IMG/VR virus record: IMGVR_UViG_3300024352_000020
Coordinates: 30,519-94,518 of that record
Length of the DNA: 64,000 nt
Direction: 5' to 3' (one strand)
From: a virus
This document shows, piece by piece, positions 41,686 to 48,027 of the stretch. The translations under genes were made by a program, and so were the position numbers. The notes beneath the pieces are model-generated. The model was not told the DNA's origin, searched no databases, and was given only the letters and a program-made list of their open reading frames with translations. How positions within the stretch are numbered: position 1 is the stretch's first letter; every line of letters begins with the position of its first letter.

Positions 41686-41999
41686 ACTTCTTAGAGGAAT
41701 ATTTCCTCTGCTAAAGATTTTATCAACCCGCCCAAAATCCTGTCAAGAAAAATCCGTAAGGATTTGCAAAATAGATGAACTTTTATGAAACTTGGTTTGC
41801 TACTTTCCCAAGGGGCAAAAAAAGTAGCACTTTTAATAATGTGCTGACAGTAAGCACTTTGTTTTCATTTATTGATATAAACTCTTTGGGTTCAATGACT
41901 TATGTTTATTTTTTAAATTCTTCTTGTAAGGAATACTGGTATGTTTTCCTTACAAATATAGTGGGTAGGCTTGTCCTACCCCTTCTAAATTGACCGAAA
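41686..41999 (+). other. Likely non-coding stretch with hairpins
   Basis: A 72-codon frame at 41775-41993 lacks a ribosome site and looks accidental. Hairpins: AGAGGAA-TAT-TTCCTCT near 41693, and GGGTAGG-CTTGT-CCTACCC at 41963-41981, which directly precedes operator copy 6. Confidence 0.4.
41963..41981 (+). terminator. Hairpin before operator copy 6
   Basis: GGGTAGG and CCTACCC pair perfectly around CTTGT. No T tail. Together with ACCGAAATTGGATATC after it, this repeats the arrangement before operator copy 2. Confidence 0.5.
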
Positions 42000-42017
42000 T
42001 TGGATATCTTTATCTAA
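42000..42017. promoter_or_regulatory. Palindromic operator copy 6
   Basis: TTGGATA-TCTT-TATCTAA, identical to copy 2, 61 bp before CGAATAAG. Confidence 0.65.
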
Positions 42018-42038
42018 TTGTAATTTTAAAAAATTTTT

Positions 42039-42078
42039 GTAAATAATTTTTATTAGCTGACGAATAAGTATATATAGA
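42039..42078 (+). promoter_or_regulatory. Phage promoter of the third short-RNA cassette
   Basis: GTAAATAA, 22 nt, CGAATAAG (42061), TATATATAGAG. Confidence 0.75.
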
Positions 42079-42160
42079 GAGGAGTAACTATTAAAATTTG
42101 AGTTATGAGTGGGAGTTCCTGCTTTCCAAAAGGAGAGGATGAGGGGAGCCTGGAAACTAA
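42075..42160 (+). ncRNA. Putative short RNA, cassette 3
   Basis: About 86 bases with no gene of useful size; TCCTGCTTTCC and AAAAGGAGAGG can partly pair. It ends with GAGGGGAGCCTGGAAACTAA, the shared box in variant form, before operator copy 7. A short frame (MRGAWKLIR...) crosses the box with AGGAG upstream. Confidence 0.4.
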
Positions 42161-42178
42161 TTAGATATGTTTATCTTA
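42161..42178. promoter_or_regulatory. Palindromic operator copy 7
   Basis: TTAGATA-TGTT-TATCTTA, 70 bp before CGAATAAG at 42231. Confidence 0.62.
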
Positions 42179-42208
42179 TTATCTATTTAAGAATTTTTTT
42201 ATTTTTAT

Positions 42209-42248
42209 ATAAATAAATCTGTATGGCCAACGAATAAGATTATGTAAG
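42209..42248 (+). promoter_or_regulatory. Phage promoter
   Basis: ATAAATAA, 22 nt, CGAATAAG (42231), ATTATGTAAG. Drives the gene at 42265. Confidence 0.72.
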
Positions 42249-42264
42249 AGGAAAGGAAAAGAAA

Positions 42265-42444
42265 ATGAAATATGAAATAACAAGAGAATTCATCGGTGGT
42301 TTATTGAATGGGTTAATCATTACCCAAACCATGAATAGTGATTGTGGTTATTATGTTGGGCAAGTTGTGAAAAATCCATATGGTAACACTTCTCCATATA
42401 AAATTTTGGAAATTAGGAAATATTCTCCAATGGTCGGCGAATAA
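42265..42444 (+). CDS. 59-residue protein, unknown
   Basis: YEITREFIGGLLNGLIITQTMNS then GYYVGQVVKNPYGNTSPYKI: strand-rich with a Gly/Leu turn. GAAAGGAAAAG upstream. Its stop codon is part of the next CGAATAAG box. Not recognised. Confidence 0.6.
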   Translation: MKYEITREFIGGLLNGLIITQTMNSDCGYYVGQVVKNPYGNTSPYKILEIRKYSPMVGE

Positions 42445-42455
42445 GTCTATATAGA
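42416..42455 (+). promoter_or_regulatory. Phage promoter overlapping a stop codon
   Basis: GGAAATAT, 22 nt, GCGAATAAG (42438), TCTATATAG. Both boxes lie in the 3' end of the preceding gene. Confidence 0.7.
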
Positions 42456-42470
42456 AGAAAGGAAAGTAAA

Positions 42471-42743
42471 ATGGAAGTTAATGTAAGGGATTCAAGAAGC
42501 GTTGCAATTGGGGTCAAATATATTGGCCCAACCAATACAAGAGGTGCAAAGGTTAAAGCCTTTGTAAGATCGGCGACAAGGATGATACATAAAATTGAAA
42601 TGCCTTGGGATCATGAATTCGATAATTCTGTAAATTACTGCAATGCAGCAAAAAAATTGGTAGAAAAGATGCATTGGAGTGGAAATTTGGTCGGCGGTTG
42701 GTTAGGCGATCAATATGTGTGCGTATTCGAAAAGTGGAATTAA
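42471..42743 (+). CDS. 90-residue protein, unknown
   Basis: VNVRDSRSVAIGVKYIGPTNTRGAKVKAF looks like a short beta unit, then NYCNAAKKLVEKMHWSGNLVGGWLGDQYVCVFEKW. The pattern (helix with AAKKL-EKM then GGWLGD-YV-VF) is repeated in small phage proteins, but I cannot name it. GAAAGGAAAG precedes the ATG. Confidence 0.65.
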   Translation: MEVNVRDSRSVAIGVKYIGPTNTRGAKVKAFVRSATRMIHKIEMPWDHEFDNSVNYCNAAKKLVEKMHWSGNLVGGWLGDQYVCVFEKWN

Positions 42744-42747
42744 TTTT

Positions 42748-42787
42748 GGAAATATTTGCCAATGGTTGGCGAATAAGTATATGTAAG
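42748..42787 (+). promoter_or_regulatory. Phage promoter on a duplicated segment
   Basis: GGAAATAT, 22 nt, GCGAATAAG (42770), TATATGTAAG. The stretch TTTTGGAAATATT...CCAATGGT-GGCGAATAAG repeats the end of the gene at 42265. Confidence 0.7.
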
Positions 42788-42838
42788 GTTGAGAGTTTTA
42801 ATTTATAGGGCTGAAAGCCCAAGAAAGGTTTGGTCATC

Positions 42839-43975
42839 ATGTCTAATGGTAGCATCGGTATTCGTTCTGTGCGTGGTTTTTCCGGTTCGGCTTATGCTGG
42901 TGTAATCGAAAGATTCAACAATCGTAAGGATCATTATCATGACAGTCTTTGCACTGTTGCCGGTGAATCCGCTAGGGTTCGTCCAGTTGTAGTCGATGGT
43001 AAGTTCCAGCTTCTGGATAAGAAGAACGAAAAGTTCTATACTCCAACAAAACACGCTCTTAGTCAATTCGCTCAGAAGACTAAGTGGGGTTCTTATACAA
43101 TCAATAAGTTGGCAGAGTCTAAAGATGTACGCCATCACAATATATTGCGTGACCTTCTTGATATTTCTTTCCAAGAGTTCGGAGGAGAATATCTCTTTAG
43201 GTTCAACGATCAGGATGATACCTGTCGGGCGTTTTTGAGTGATCGTTACGCAATCATTAATAATGGATGGGTATTGGATGAAGTCCAGAAGTTCCTACCA
43301 GCTGAATGCAAAGATGCGGTAGCTATGGATAAGTCCGGCGAAGACTTTATCAACTTCATGGTAGTGCTACCAAGTAGCCTTAAGTCTTCCGATGATAGCG
43401 ACTATCAAGGTTTGATCAAGGTTAAGAACTCTGAGATTGGCACTCATCGCCTTGATGTTACTGCCGGTGTCTTCCGCACTATTTGTTCTAATGGTGCAAT
43501 CGGTTGGGTTAAGCATAACGATGTAAGTGTAGTCCATCGTGGTAAGGTAGACTTCGAGCTTTTGGCTAATCATATTCAGTCGGCTATTAGCTCACATATT
43601 CAGGCTATGCCTACCATGATTGAAAAGCTTTTAGGTACTAAGCAAATGGGTTGGGATGGATCAATGACCCCCCTGTTTGCCTCTGTCGCTCAAACCTATA
43701 AGTTGAGCAAGAACGAAGTGGAGTCCGTTCATACGGCATGGGGTGTAGAACGCAATGAGACTCCTCAATATGCCAAGACCCTGTTCGGCGTGGTTAATAG
43801 CCTAACAAGGGGTAGTCAACGGATGGTTGAGTCTTCTTGGGAAAAGCTTAACGACATTGGTGGTGAGTTGGCCAATTACGATGAAAGTGATTGGACTGGC
43901 CTTAAAGCCAAGGCTAGGGCAATGACCTCCAAGGATGTTGAGAATGTCTTGGGCAAGGAACTATCCTTCGCCTAA
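42839..43975 (+). CDS. DUF932 protein
   Basis: 378 residues from the ATG at 42839 (an in-frame TTG 9 bases upstream is the alternative). CRAFLSDRYAIINNGWVLDEVQKFL, then GVFRTICSNGAIGW and a long helical C-terminal half match DUF932 (phage/plasmid TIGR03299-like). Its role is unknown; members are common beside replication or anti-restriction genes in phages and plasmids. Codons are more GC-rich and regular than in neighbours, like the capsid gene, implying high expression. A tRNA follows 10 bases after the stop. Confidence 0.8.
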   Translation: MSNGSIGIRSVRGFSGSAYAGVIERFNNRKDHYHDSLCTVAGESARVRPVVVDGKFQLLDKKNEKFYTPTKHALSQFAQKTKWGSYTINKLAESKDVRHHNILRDLLDISFQEFGGEYLFRFNDQDDTCRAFLSDRYAIINNGWVLDEVQKFLPAECKDAVAMDKSGEDFINFMVVLPSSLKSSDDSDYQGLIKVKNSEIGTHRLDVTAGVFRTICSNGAIGWVKHNDVSVVHRGKVDFELLANHIQSAISSHIQAMPTMIEKLLGTKQMGWDGSMTPLFASVAQTYKLSKNEVESVHTAWGVERNETPQYAKTLFGVVNSLTRGSQRMVESSWEKLNDIGGELANYDESDWTGLKAKARAMTSKDVENVLGKELSFA

Positions 43976-43985
43976 GATAACCCAA

Positions 43986-44059
43986 GGGGATGTAGACCAA
44001 CAGGCAGAGTCAAAGGACTTAAAATCCTTCCAGTATGGGTTCGACTCCCATCATCCCTA
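43986..44059 (+). tRNA. tRNA-Leu (anticodon TAA), short variable arm
   Basis: Acceptor GGGGATG pairs with CATCCCT, D arm GAC...GTC, anticodon arm AAGGA-CTTAAAA-TCCTT, five-base variable loop, T arm ATGGG-TTCGACT-CCCAT, discriminator A. CCA is not encoded. Leucine tRNAs normally have a long variable arm; here it is short, so identity rests on the anticodon alone. Confidence 0.85.
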
Positions 44060-44062
44060 ATC

Positions 44063-44162
44063 CCCGCCTTACCTTTCGGGCGGGTTCCCCCATCCAGCTT
44101 GTTTCGTTTCCTTTCAGGCTGGATGCCGTCTAGGGGTGGCCTTGACCTCTCCATCCCTAGAC
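44063..44162 (+). ncRNA. Three strong hairpins in a row after tRNA-Leu
   Basis: Hairpins: CCCGCC/GGCGGG (44063-44084); CATCCAGC/GCTGGATG (44091-44125); GTCTAGGGGTGG/CCATCCCTAGAC (44128-44162) with 8 to 12 base pairs each. Together they cover almost the whole stretch. They could terminate the DUF932-tRNA message, protect RNA ends, or be a separate structured RNA. Weak T tail only. Confidence 0.5.
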
Positions 44163-44168
44163 ATTCTT

Positions 44169-44208
44169 ATAAATATTTTTACCTCTGTATCGAATAAGAT
44201 TATATAGA
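44169..44208 (+). promoter_or_regulatory. Phage promoter, rightward of a convergent pair
   Basis: ATAAATAT, 22 nt, TCGAATAAG (44191), ATTATATAGAGG. No gene follows before the opposing promoter. Confidence 0.68.
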
Positions 44209-44355
44209 GGTAACCTGCTTGTCTTAGCAATGATAAGCGGGTCGCTGGGGTATTTTACCCATATTATCTAAGTCTATATAGGCGTACCTCATCCCCAATT
44301 CCCCTTATGGAAGGCCAAGTGGGCGGGTTTTCAGCGATTCCCTCACGCTCCTGTA
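44205..44355. ncRNA. Non-coding stretch between convergent promoters
   Basis: No frame on either strand with a start and ribosome site. CTGCTTGTC/GATAAGCGG and GGGTA-TTT-TACCC hairpins. Read from both sides it would give complementary RNAs. Confidence 0.4.
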
Positions 44356-44389
44356 TATACTTATTCGTTATAGAAGCGGAAATATTTTT
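44350..44389 (-). promoter_or_regulatory. Phage promoter on the minus strand
   Basis: Reading leftwards: an A/T-rich upstream box at the 22-nt distance, ACGAATAAG (44367 to 44360), TATATACAG. It is the only minus-strand copy found, and points at the rightward promoter at 44191. Confidence 0.65.
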
Positions 44390-44400
44390 TTAATTTTATT

Positions 44401-44440
44401 TAAAATATTTTTGGTTGGTGAGCGAATAAGACTATATAAA
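44401..44440 (+). promoter_or_regulatory. Phage promoter
   Basis: TAAAATAT near the usual place, GCGAATAAG (44423), ACTATATAAAGG. Drives the gene at 44452. Confidence 0.68.
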
Positions 44441-44451
44441 GGAGAAAGCAA

Positions 44452-44796
44452 ATGAAGACATATCCAAAAGAGAAAGTTATAGGCCAATTCAAGGTAAAAG
44501 CCGTGGATGGATGCATAGTTAAGCCTGAGAAATGGCCTTTTGGAAGGCTTTTGATGCCATCTAGCTGGGAACCGGCAGGGCATTACCTACAAAGAGGGTG
44601 GGGAGAACATGAAGGTAGCATAGCAGTTAATGTATATATAACAGGTAGAACCATAAAGTATAACTTTAAACATGGTCACCATATAGCTATCCTTTTAGAA
44701 TTTGTCGGGGATTGTGAACCAAGTACCTACACTTACGGAATCCTAGAAGTAAGATTAAACAACGGAAGCATGGAGAGAATTGATGTAAGTCCTTGA
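44452..44796 (+). CDS. 114-residue protein, unknown
   Basis: Strand-rich: KVIGQFKVKAVDGCIVKPEKWPFGRLLMP, GSIAVNVYITGRTIKYNFKHGHHIAILLEF and YGILEVRLNNGSMERIDV. AAAGGAGAA precedes the ATG. A small beta-barrel-like protein; no family recognised. Confidence 0.65.
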   Translation: MKTYPKEKVIGQFKVKAVDGCIVKPEKWPFGRLLMPSSWEPAGHYLQRGWGEHEGSIAVNVYITGRTIKYNFKHGHHIAILLEFVGDCEPSTYTYGILEVRLNNGSMERIDVSP

Positions 44797-44940
44797 GATA
44801 TAAGGGTTTAAAAAATTTTAGAATTTTTATATTATGTGCGACCCAATTATATTGGAATATGCCCATAATACCCCCTTAAACCCTAGTCCTCTCTCCTCTG
44901 TATGGTATGTACTTACATATACCTTATATATAAAGGAGTT

Positions 44941-45054
44941 ATGTCAAATGCTTATATTAAGAGGAGTGTTAAAAAGTGGAGAAAAGTGGTGAAAAAGCCC
45001 AAAGAAAACCCCTCAAATAATACATCGAACAAAGTAAATAATTCACCCTCATAA
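44941..45054 (+). CDS. 37-residue basic peptide
   Basis: SNAYIKRSVKKWRKVVKKPK then a Ser/Asn-rich tail. AAAGGAG is very near the ATG. Basic and helical at the N-terminus. The stop is followed at once by the next CGAATAAG. Moderate support only. Confidence 0.45.
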   Translation: MSNAYIKRSVKKWRKVVKKPKENPSNNTSNKVNNSPS

Positions 45055-45073
45055 GCGAATAAGTATATAAGGA
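45034..45073 (+). promoter_or_regulatory. Phage promoter
   Basis: AGTAAATAA, 22 nt, GCGAATAAG (45056), TATATAAGG. Drives the gene at 45081. Confidence 0.75.
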
Positions 45074-45080
45074 GATAGAT

Positions 45081-45275
45081 ATGAAGGATGATTTAAAGCA
45101 TAGATGTGAAGACCTATATATAGTCGAAGGGGCATCTGCTGTTTTTGACTATTGCCAGTCTATTGACCATAAAGACTATGGGGATTGTGACCAATGCCAG
45201 ACTTATGTTCCTATATATAAAGATTGTTGTCTTCTTTGCGGAACAGAATTAAAAAGAGTAAACAAAACTGTATAG
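45081..45275 (+). CDS. 64-residue zinc-ribbon-like protein
   Basis: N-terminal helix then DCDQCQTYVPIYKDCCLLCGTELK, two CxxC pairs. AAGGAGATAG upstream. Probable zinc ribbon; partner unknown. Confidence 0.62.
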   Translation: MKDDLKHRCEDLYIVEGASAVFDYCQSIDHKDYGDCDQCQTYVPIYKDCCLLCGTELKRVNKTV

Positions 45276-45297
45276 ATAACGAATAAGTATATAAGAG
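45258..45297 (+). promoter_or_regulatory. Phage promoter
   Basis: GTAAACAA, 22 nt, ACGAATAAG (45280), TATATAAGAG. Overlaps the end of the preceding gene. Confidence 0.72.
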
Positions 45298-45321
45298 AAG
45301 TTATACATAAGGAGATTAGAC

Positions 45322-45648
45322 ATGGCTTTTACTTGGAGTGCTTCAGAGTGTGATGAGAACAATATTAAAAATGTTCATAATACAGATCAGGATAGAATAG
45401 CTTGGGCTTGTTTAGATATTGGCCTGAGTGGTATTACCCTTAAGAACTATAAAGAGTTCTACAGAAGAATGAGGCTTAGGGGCGAACTGTTCAATATCTA
45501 TAAGGAGTTGACGCTAAATCACATATTTAACTGTATAGGTTTGGTCACATCTGCTGCTGATTTAAGCAAGTCTGATTTTCACAAGAAGACTATAGAGCTA
45601 TTTAACTATCAGGTGGAAAGAGAAATAGCTTGTGGCCGTATCCCATAG
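45322..45648 (+). CDS. 108-residue helical protein, unknown
   Basis: AFTWSASECDENNIKNVHNTDQDRIAWACLDIGLSGITLKNYKEFYRRM and further helices. AAGGAG upstream. Not recognised. Confidence 0.62.
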   Translation: MAFTWSASECDENNIKNVHNTDQDRIAWACLDIGLSGITLKNYKEFYRRMRLRGELFNIYKELTLNHIFNCIGLVTSAADLSKSDFHKKTIELFNYQVEREIACGRIP

Positions 45649-45688
45649 TGTTTTTGAATTGATATAACTTGTTATTTGATAAGGAGTT

Positions 45689-45904
45689 ATGGAAATGGTT
45701 ACAAACAACACCAATACACATAGATACTTTGCCGAAGTCTTCTTCCGTTCTAAGAAGGGAAACCCCTGTGCATATCATCTGTATATGGATGGTAAAGATG
45801 AGGAGGAAGTATATGGGAATATAGTAGGGAAGGTAAAGAGACTTAAGTATTTTGACAGAGTAGATAGAGTGGACATAGTAAAAATGCAACCCCTTGATAA
45901 ATAA
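45689..45904 (+). CDS. 71-residue protein, unknown
   Basis: HRYFAEVFFRSKKGNPCAYHLYMDGKDEEEVYGNIVGKVKRLKYFDRVDRVDIVKM: strand, strand, helix, strand. AAGGAG lies three bases before the ATG. Alternating pattern like small phage proteins of unknown role. Confidence 0.6.
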   Translation: MEMVTNNTNTHRYFAEVFFRSKKGNPCAYHLYMDGKDEEEVYGNIVGKVKRLKYFDRVDRVDIVKMQPLDK

Positions 45905-45917
45905 GGACTTATATCAA

Positions 45918-46136
45918 ATGAATAATGCACAATTCGACAATGATATTCCCCCAATGATCTTTGAATTTAGGTTCACTTCCTACAACAAACAAGGTCAAGC
46001 TTATGAATCCAATAGGATGGTCAAGGCTTGTGGTATAGATCATGCAGTAGAGAAATTTAACGAGGAATTTACAGATTGGGGAGAAGAAGTACCAAAGTGG
46101 GATTTAATGAACATTATGGCTATTGAAAGTAAATAA
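45918..46136 (+). CDS. 72-residue protein, unknown
   Basis: Start at ATG 45918 (AAGGA upstream) rather than a TTG at 45894. PPMIFEFRFTSYNKQGQAYESNRMVKACGIDHAVEKFNEEFTDW: strand, strand, helix as in the previous gene. Not recognised. Confidence 0.58.
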   Translation: MNNAQFDNDIPPMIFEFRFTSYNKQGQAYESNRMVKACGIDHAVEKFNEEFTDWGEEVPKWDLMNIMAIESK

Positions 46137-46167
46137 ATAGCTGTTAGGGCGAATATGTAAATATAAG
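46128..46167 (+). promoter_or_regulatory. Variant phage promoter
   Basis: GTAAATAA 21 nt from GCGAATATG (46150), then TAAATATAAGG. Two changes from the main box. Confidence 0.5.
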
Positions 46168-46196
46168 GATGTAGCAAACATAAGGAGGGTCAAACA

Positions 46197-46469
46197 ATGG
46201 ATGATTTCAAATATTACATTGGTGAAATTCTAGAGATTAATTGTGGTTTTGAATACGAAACAAAGTACATATTTAAAATATATGAAGATGAATCTACAGA
46301 TGAACATACAGATAGAGTAGCAATGAATTGGAGGGGCGGTAGCAAGCATGATTGGGATGTAAATGAGGGCTGTTATAGATGTAGTCATACATTTATCTTT
46401 GATTCTGGATGTAAGGAAATAAGCAAAGAAGAATTCGATGTACTATCTGAACATCTTGCCATTGTATAG
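46197..46469 (+). CDS. 90-residue protein, unknown
   Basis: DDFKYYIGEILEINCGFEYETKYIFKIYEDESTDEHTDRVAMNWRGGSKHDWD then CYRCSHTFIF. Acidic, strand-rich. AAGGAGGG precedes the ATG. Family unknown to me. Confidence 0.62.
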   Translation: MDDFKYYIGEILEINCGFEYETKYIFKIYEDESTDEHTDRVAMNWRGGSKHDWDVNEGCYRCSHTFIFDSGCKEISKEEFDVLSEHLAIV

Positions 46470-46480
46470 AAAGGCAAATC

Positions 46481-46654
46481 ATGGATAAGTCTAAAAAAGA
46501 ACTAATACATACTGTAATTAAACAGATAGTCGATGATACAAAACATAACTATTATGAGGGTATAACAGCATTACTTAACCATATAGATACATACAAGCTT
46601 ATAGCTTTTTTACCAGAAGAAATGCATGAGAAATGGAGGGGCGATGACTTTTAA
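46481..46654 (+). CDS. 57-residue helical protein, tandem family member 1
   Basis: KELIHTVIKQIVDDTKHNYYEGITALLNHIDTYKLIAFLPEEMHEKW. The unit LLNHIDTYKLIAFLPEEMHEKW recurs in the next two genes. GAAAGGCAAATC upstream. Not recognised. Confidence 0.6.
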   Translation: MDKSKKELIHTVIKQIVDDTKHNYYEGITALLNHIDTYKLIAFLPEEMHEKWRGDDF

Positions 46655-46823
46655 AATTTTTAGAGAAGAACTTGTACACGAAGTATTCGACATGGTTTTA
46701 AACCATATAGATAATGATGACTATTCAGTCATATGGAAGATATTAGATCGTATGGACATATATGAGCTAGTGGCTTTATTGCCTAAAGAACAGCGTGAGA
46801 AGTGGGATAGTTCTATTGTATAA
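46644..46823 (+). CDS. 59-residue helical protein, tandem family member 2
   Basis: Start ATG 46644 with GGAGG upstream; an upstream in-frame ATG at 46626 exists. KILDRMDIYELVALLPKEQREKW matches members 1 and 3. Overlaps member 1 by 11 bp. Confidence 0.6.
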   Translation: MTFKIFREELVHEVFDMVLNHIDNDDYSVIWKILDRMDIYELVALLPKEQREKWDSSIV

Positions 46824-46834
46824 AGGAGTAAACA

Positions 46835-47032
46835 ATGTCTTTGAATTTAAGACAACAAGTGACATACGACATATGGAACAAAGTATTTTCAAATGTAGGT
46901 AATGAACACTACCAAACCATATGCAACATACTGGATAAACTAGATATCTTTGACCTGTTAGGCATCTTGCCCAAAGAACATCGTAAGAAGTTTGAAGGTT
47001 ATGTTATTAATTCAGATGTAATGGAGAAATAA
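46835..47032 (+). CDS. 65-residue helical protein, tandem family member 3
   Basis: NLRQQVTYDIWNKVFSNVGNEHYQTICNILDKLDIFDLLGILPKEHRKKF. AAAGGAG upstream. Clear paralogue of the two genes before it. Confidence 0.62.
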   Translation: MSLNLRQQVTYDIWNKVFSNVGNEHYQTICNILDKLDIFDLLGILPKEHRKKFEGYVINSDVMEK

Positions 47033-47033
47033 C

Positions 47034-47285
47034 ATGGAAAGACAAGAAAAAATCAACATTTTGATGGCCCATGACATTATGCAAATTAGAGAAGATATAG
47101 AAAATGGAGATTATGAGCTTGTTTGTTCTATTCTACAGGGAGAAGGATGGGAGCAATACAATAAGCTTACAGACTACCAAATAGATGGTGAACTTGAGGA
47201 CAGATTTGTTTATGTCAATTTAAATGACAAGATTATTGATTTGGCTAATAGATTAAACGGCAAGCCTATCAAGTTAGAAACATAA
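47034..47285 (+). CDS. 83-residue helical protein
   Basis: MAHDIMQIREDIENGDYELVCSILQGEGWEQYNKLTDYQIDGELEDR is related to the protein coded at 51224 (GDYEFAYSVLSGNGFEQYKSL). Starts one base after the previous stop. Not recognised. Confidence 0.6.
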   Translation: MERQEKINILMAHDIMQIREDIENGDYELVCSILQGEGWEQYNKLTDYQIDGELEDRFVYVNLNDKIIDLANRLNGKPIKLET

Positions 47286-47297
47286 TACCGCCACTTA

Positions 47298-47337
47298 TTA
47301 AAATATGGAGGTATTTTGACGAATATATAAATATAAG
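47298..47337 (+). promoter_or_regulatory. Variant phage promoter
   Basis: TTAAAATAT at the usual place, ACGAATATA (47320), TAAATATAAG. Drives the gene at 47351. Confidence 0.45.
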
Positions 47338-47350
47338 AAGGAGGACAGAC

Positions 47351-47527
47351 ATGAAGTTAGATATTAAAAATATGTGCGTAGTATCTGGAAAAAACAAATA
47401 TCAAATTTCTTTTGATGATATAAACATCGGCGATCAAGTATACAACCCATTATCAGATGTTCTAATTCATATAGATGAAGATGATGACATTGAATATGTA
47501 AATAATAATTATTTTAAAATCTGTTAA
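47351..47527 (+). CDS. 58-residue acidic protein, paralogue of the gene at 51021
   Basis: ISFDDINIGDQVYNPLSDVLIHIDEDDDIEYVNNNYFKI aligns with ISLGDLIWNNDGDVFEVGEDDDLVYVNEYYLKV of the gene at 51021. GGAGGAC upstream. Small beta fold. Not recognised. Confidence 0.6.
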   Translation: MKLDIKNMCVVSGKNKYQISFDDINIGDQVYNPLSDVLIHIDEDDDIEYVNNNYFKIC

Positions 47528-47562
47528 TATTTTTTAGTAAACTGCGAATAAATATATAGGAC
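47523..47562 (+). promoter_or_regulatory. Variant phage promoter
   Basis: GTTAATAT, 22 nt, GCGAATAAA (47545), TATATAGG. It overlaps the preceding stop codon. Confidence 0.55.
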
Positions 47563-47573
47563 AGGAGAATACC

Positions 47574-47732
47574 ATGACTAATGAACAAATTGAAACCCGA
47601 TTGACCACTCTAGAAAAGATGATGGCTACCGCTAACCCAAAAGATTTACCAGCGTTAAATGCTAGTTATCAAAAGCTTATGGAAAAACTTGCGGATTCAG
47701 ATGCCTCAGTTGCCTTCATAAAGGGAAAATAA
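47574..47732 (+). CDS. 52-residue coiled-coil protein
   Basis: TNEQIETRLTTLEKMMATANP and ASYQKLMEKLADSDA form two helices. AGGAGAATACC upstream. Not recognised. Confidence 0.58.
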   Translation: MTNEQIETRLTTLEKMMATANPKDLPALNASYQKLMEKLADSDASVAFIKGK

Positions 47733-47733
47733 C

Positions 47734-48015
47734 ATGAAGATTAAAGTATCAGATCGGGCGATGTATGGATATATACCTACAGAAAATCCAGATGTATTTA
47801 ATAGAAAAAGCGTAGTATTTATAAAGGGCAAAGGTTATTACTTCCAAGAAATTTTAGTAAAGATCATTAAACAAACATTGGACGGCATAGTATATGAAAT
47901 AGAAGAATCAGCACCATATAACAATGTAATAACTATTAACTTGGAAAACCCAAGAAGGTTTAGCAAGAAAAGGTTAGGCGAACTTTTTGACATTCATGTT
48001 AAATGGATTAAATAA
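47734..48015 (+). CDS. 93-residue protein, unknown
   Basis: KIKVSDRAMYGYIPTENPDVFNRKSVVFIKGKGYYFQEILVKIIKQTLDGIVYEIEES, basic and strand-rich. Starts one base after the previous stop, with AAGGG upstream. Not recognised. Confidence 0.6.
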   Translation: MKIKVSDRAMYGYIPTENPDVFNRKSVVFIKGKGYYFQEILVKIIKQTLDGIVYEIEESAPYNNVITINLENPRRFSKKRLGELFDIHVKWIK

Positions 48016-48027
48016 GGGAGTTAATCA

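Noticed and set aside
41775-41993. 72-codon frame
   Set aside because: No ribosome site, odd composition, and it runs through two hairpins that precede an operator.
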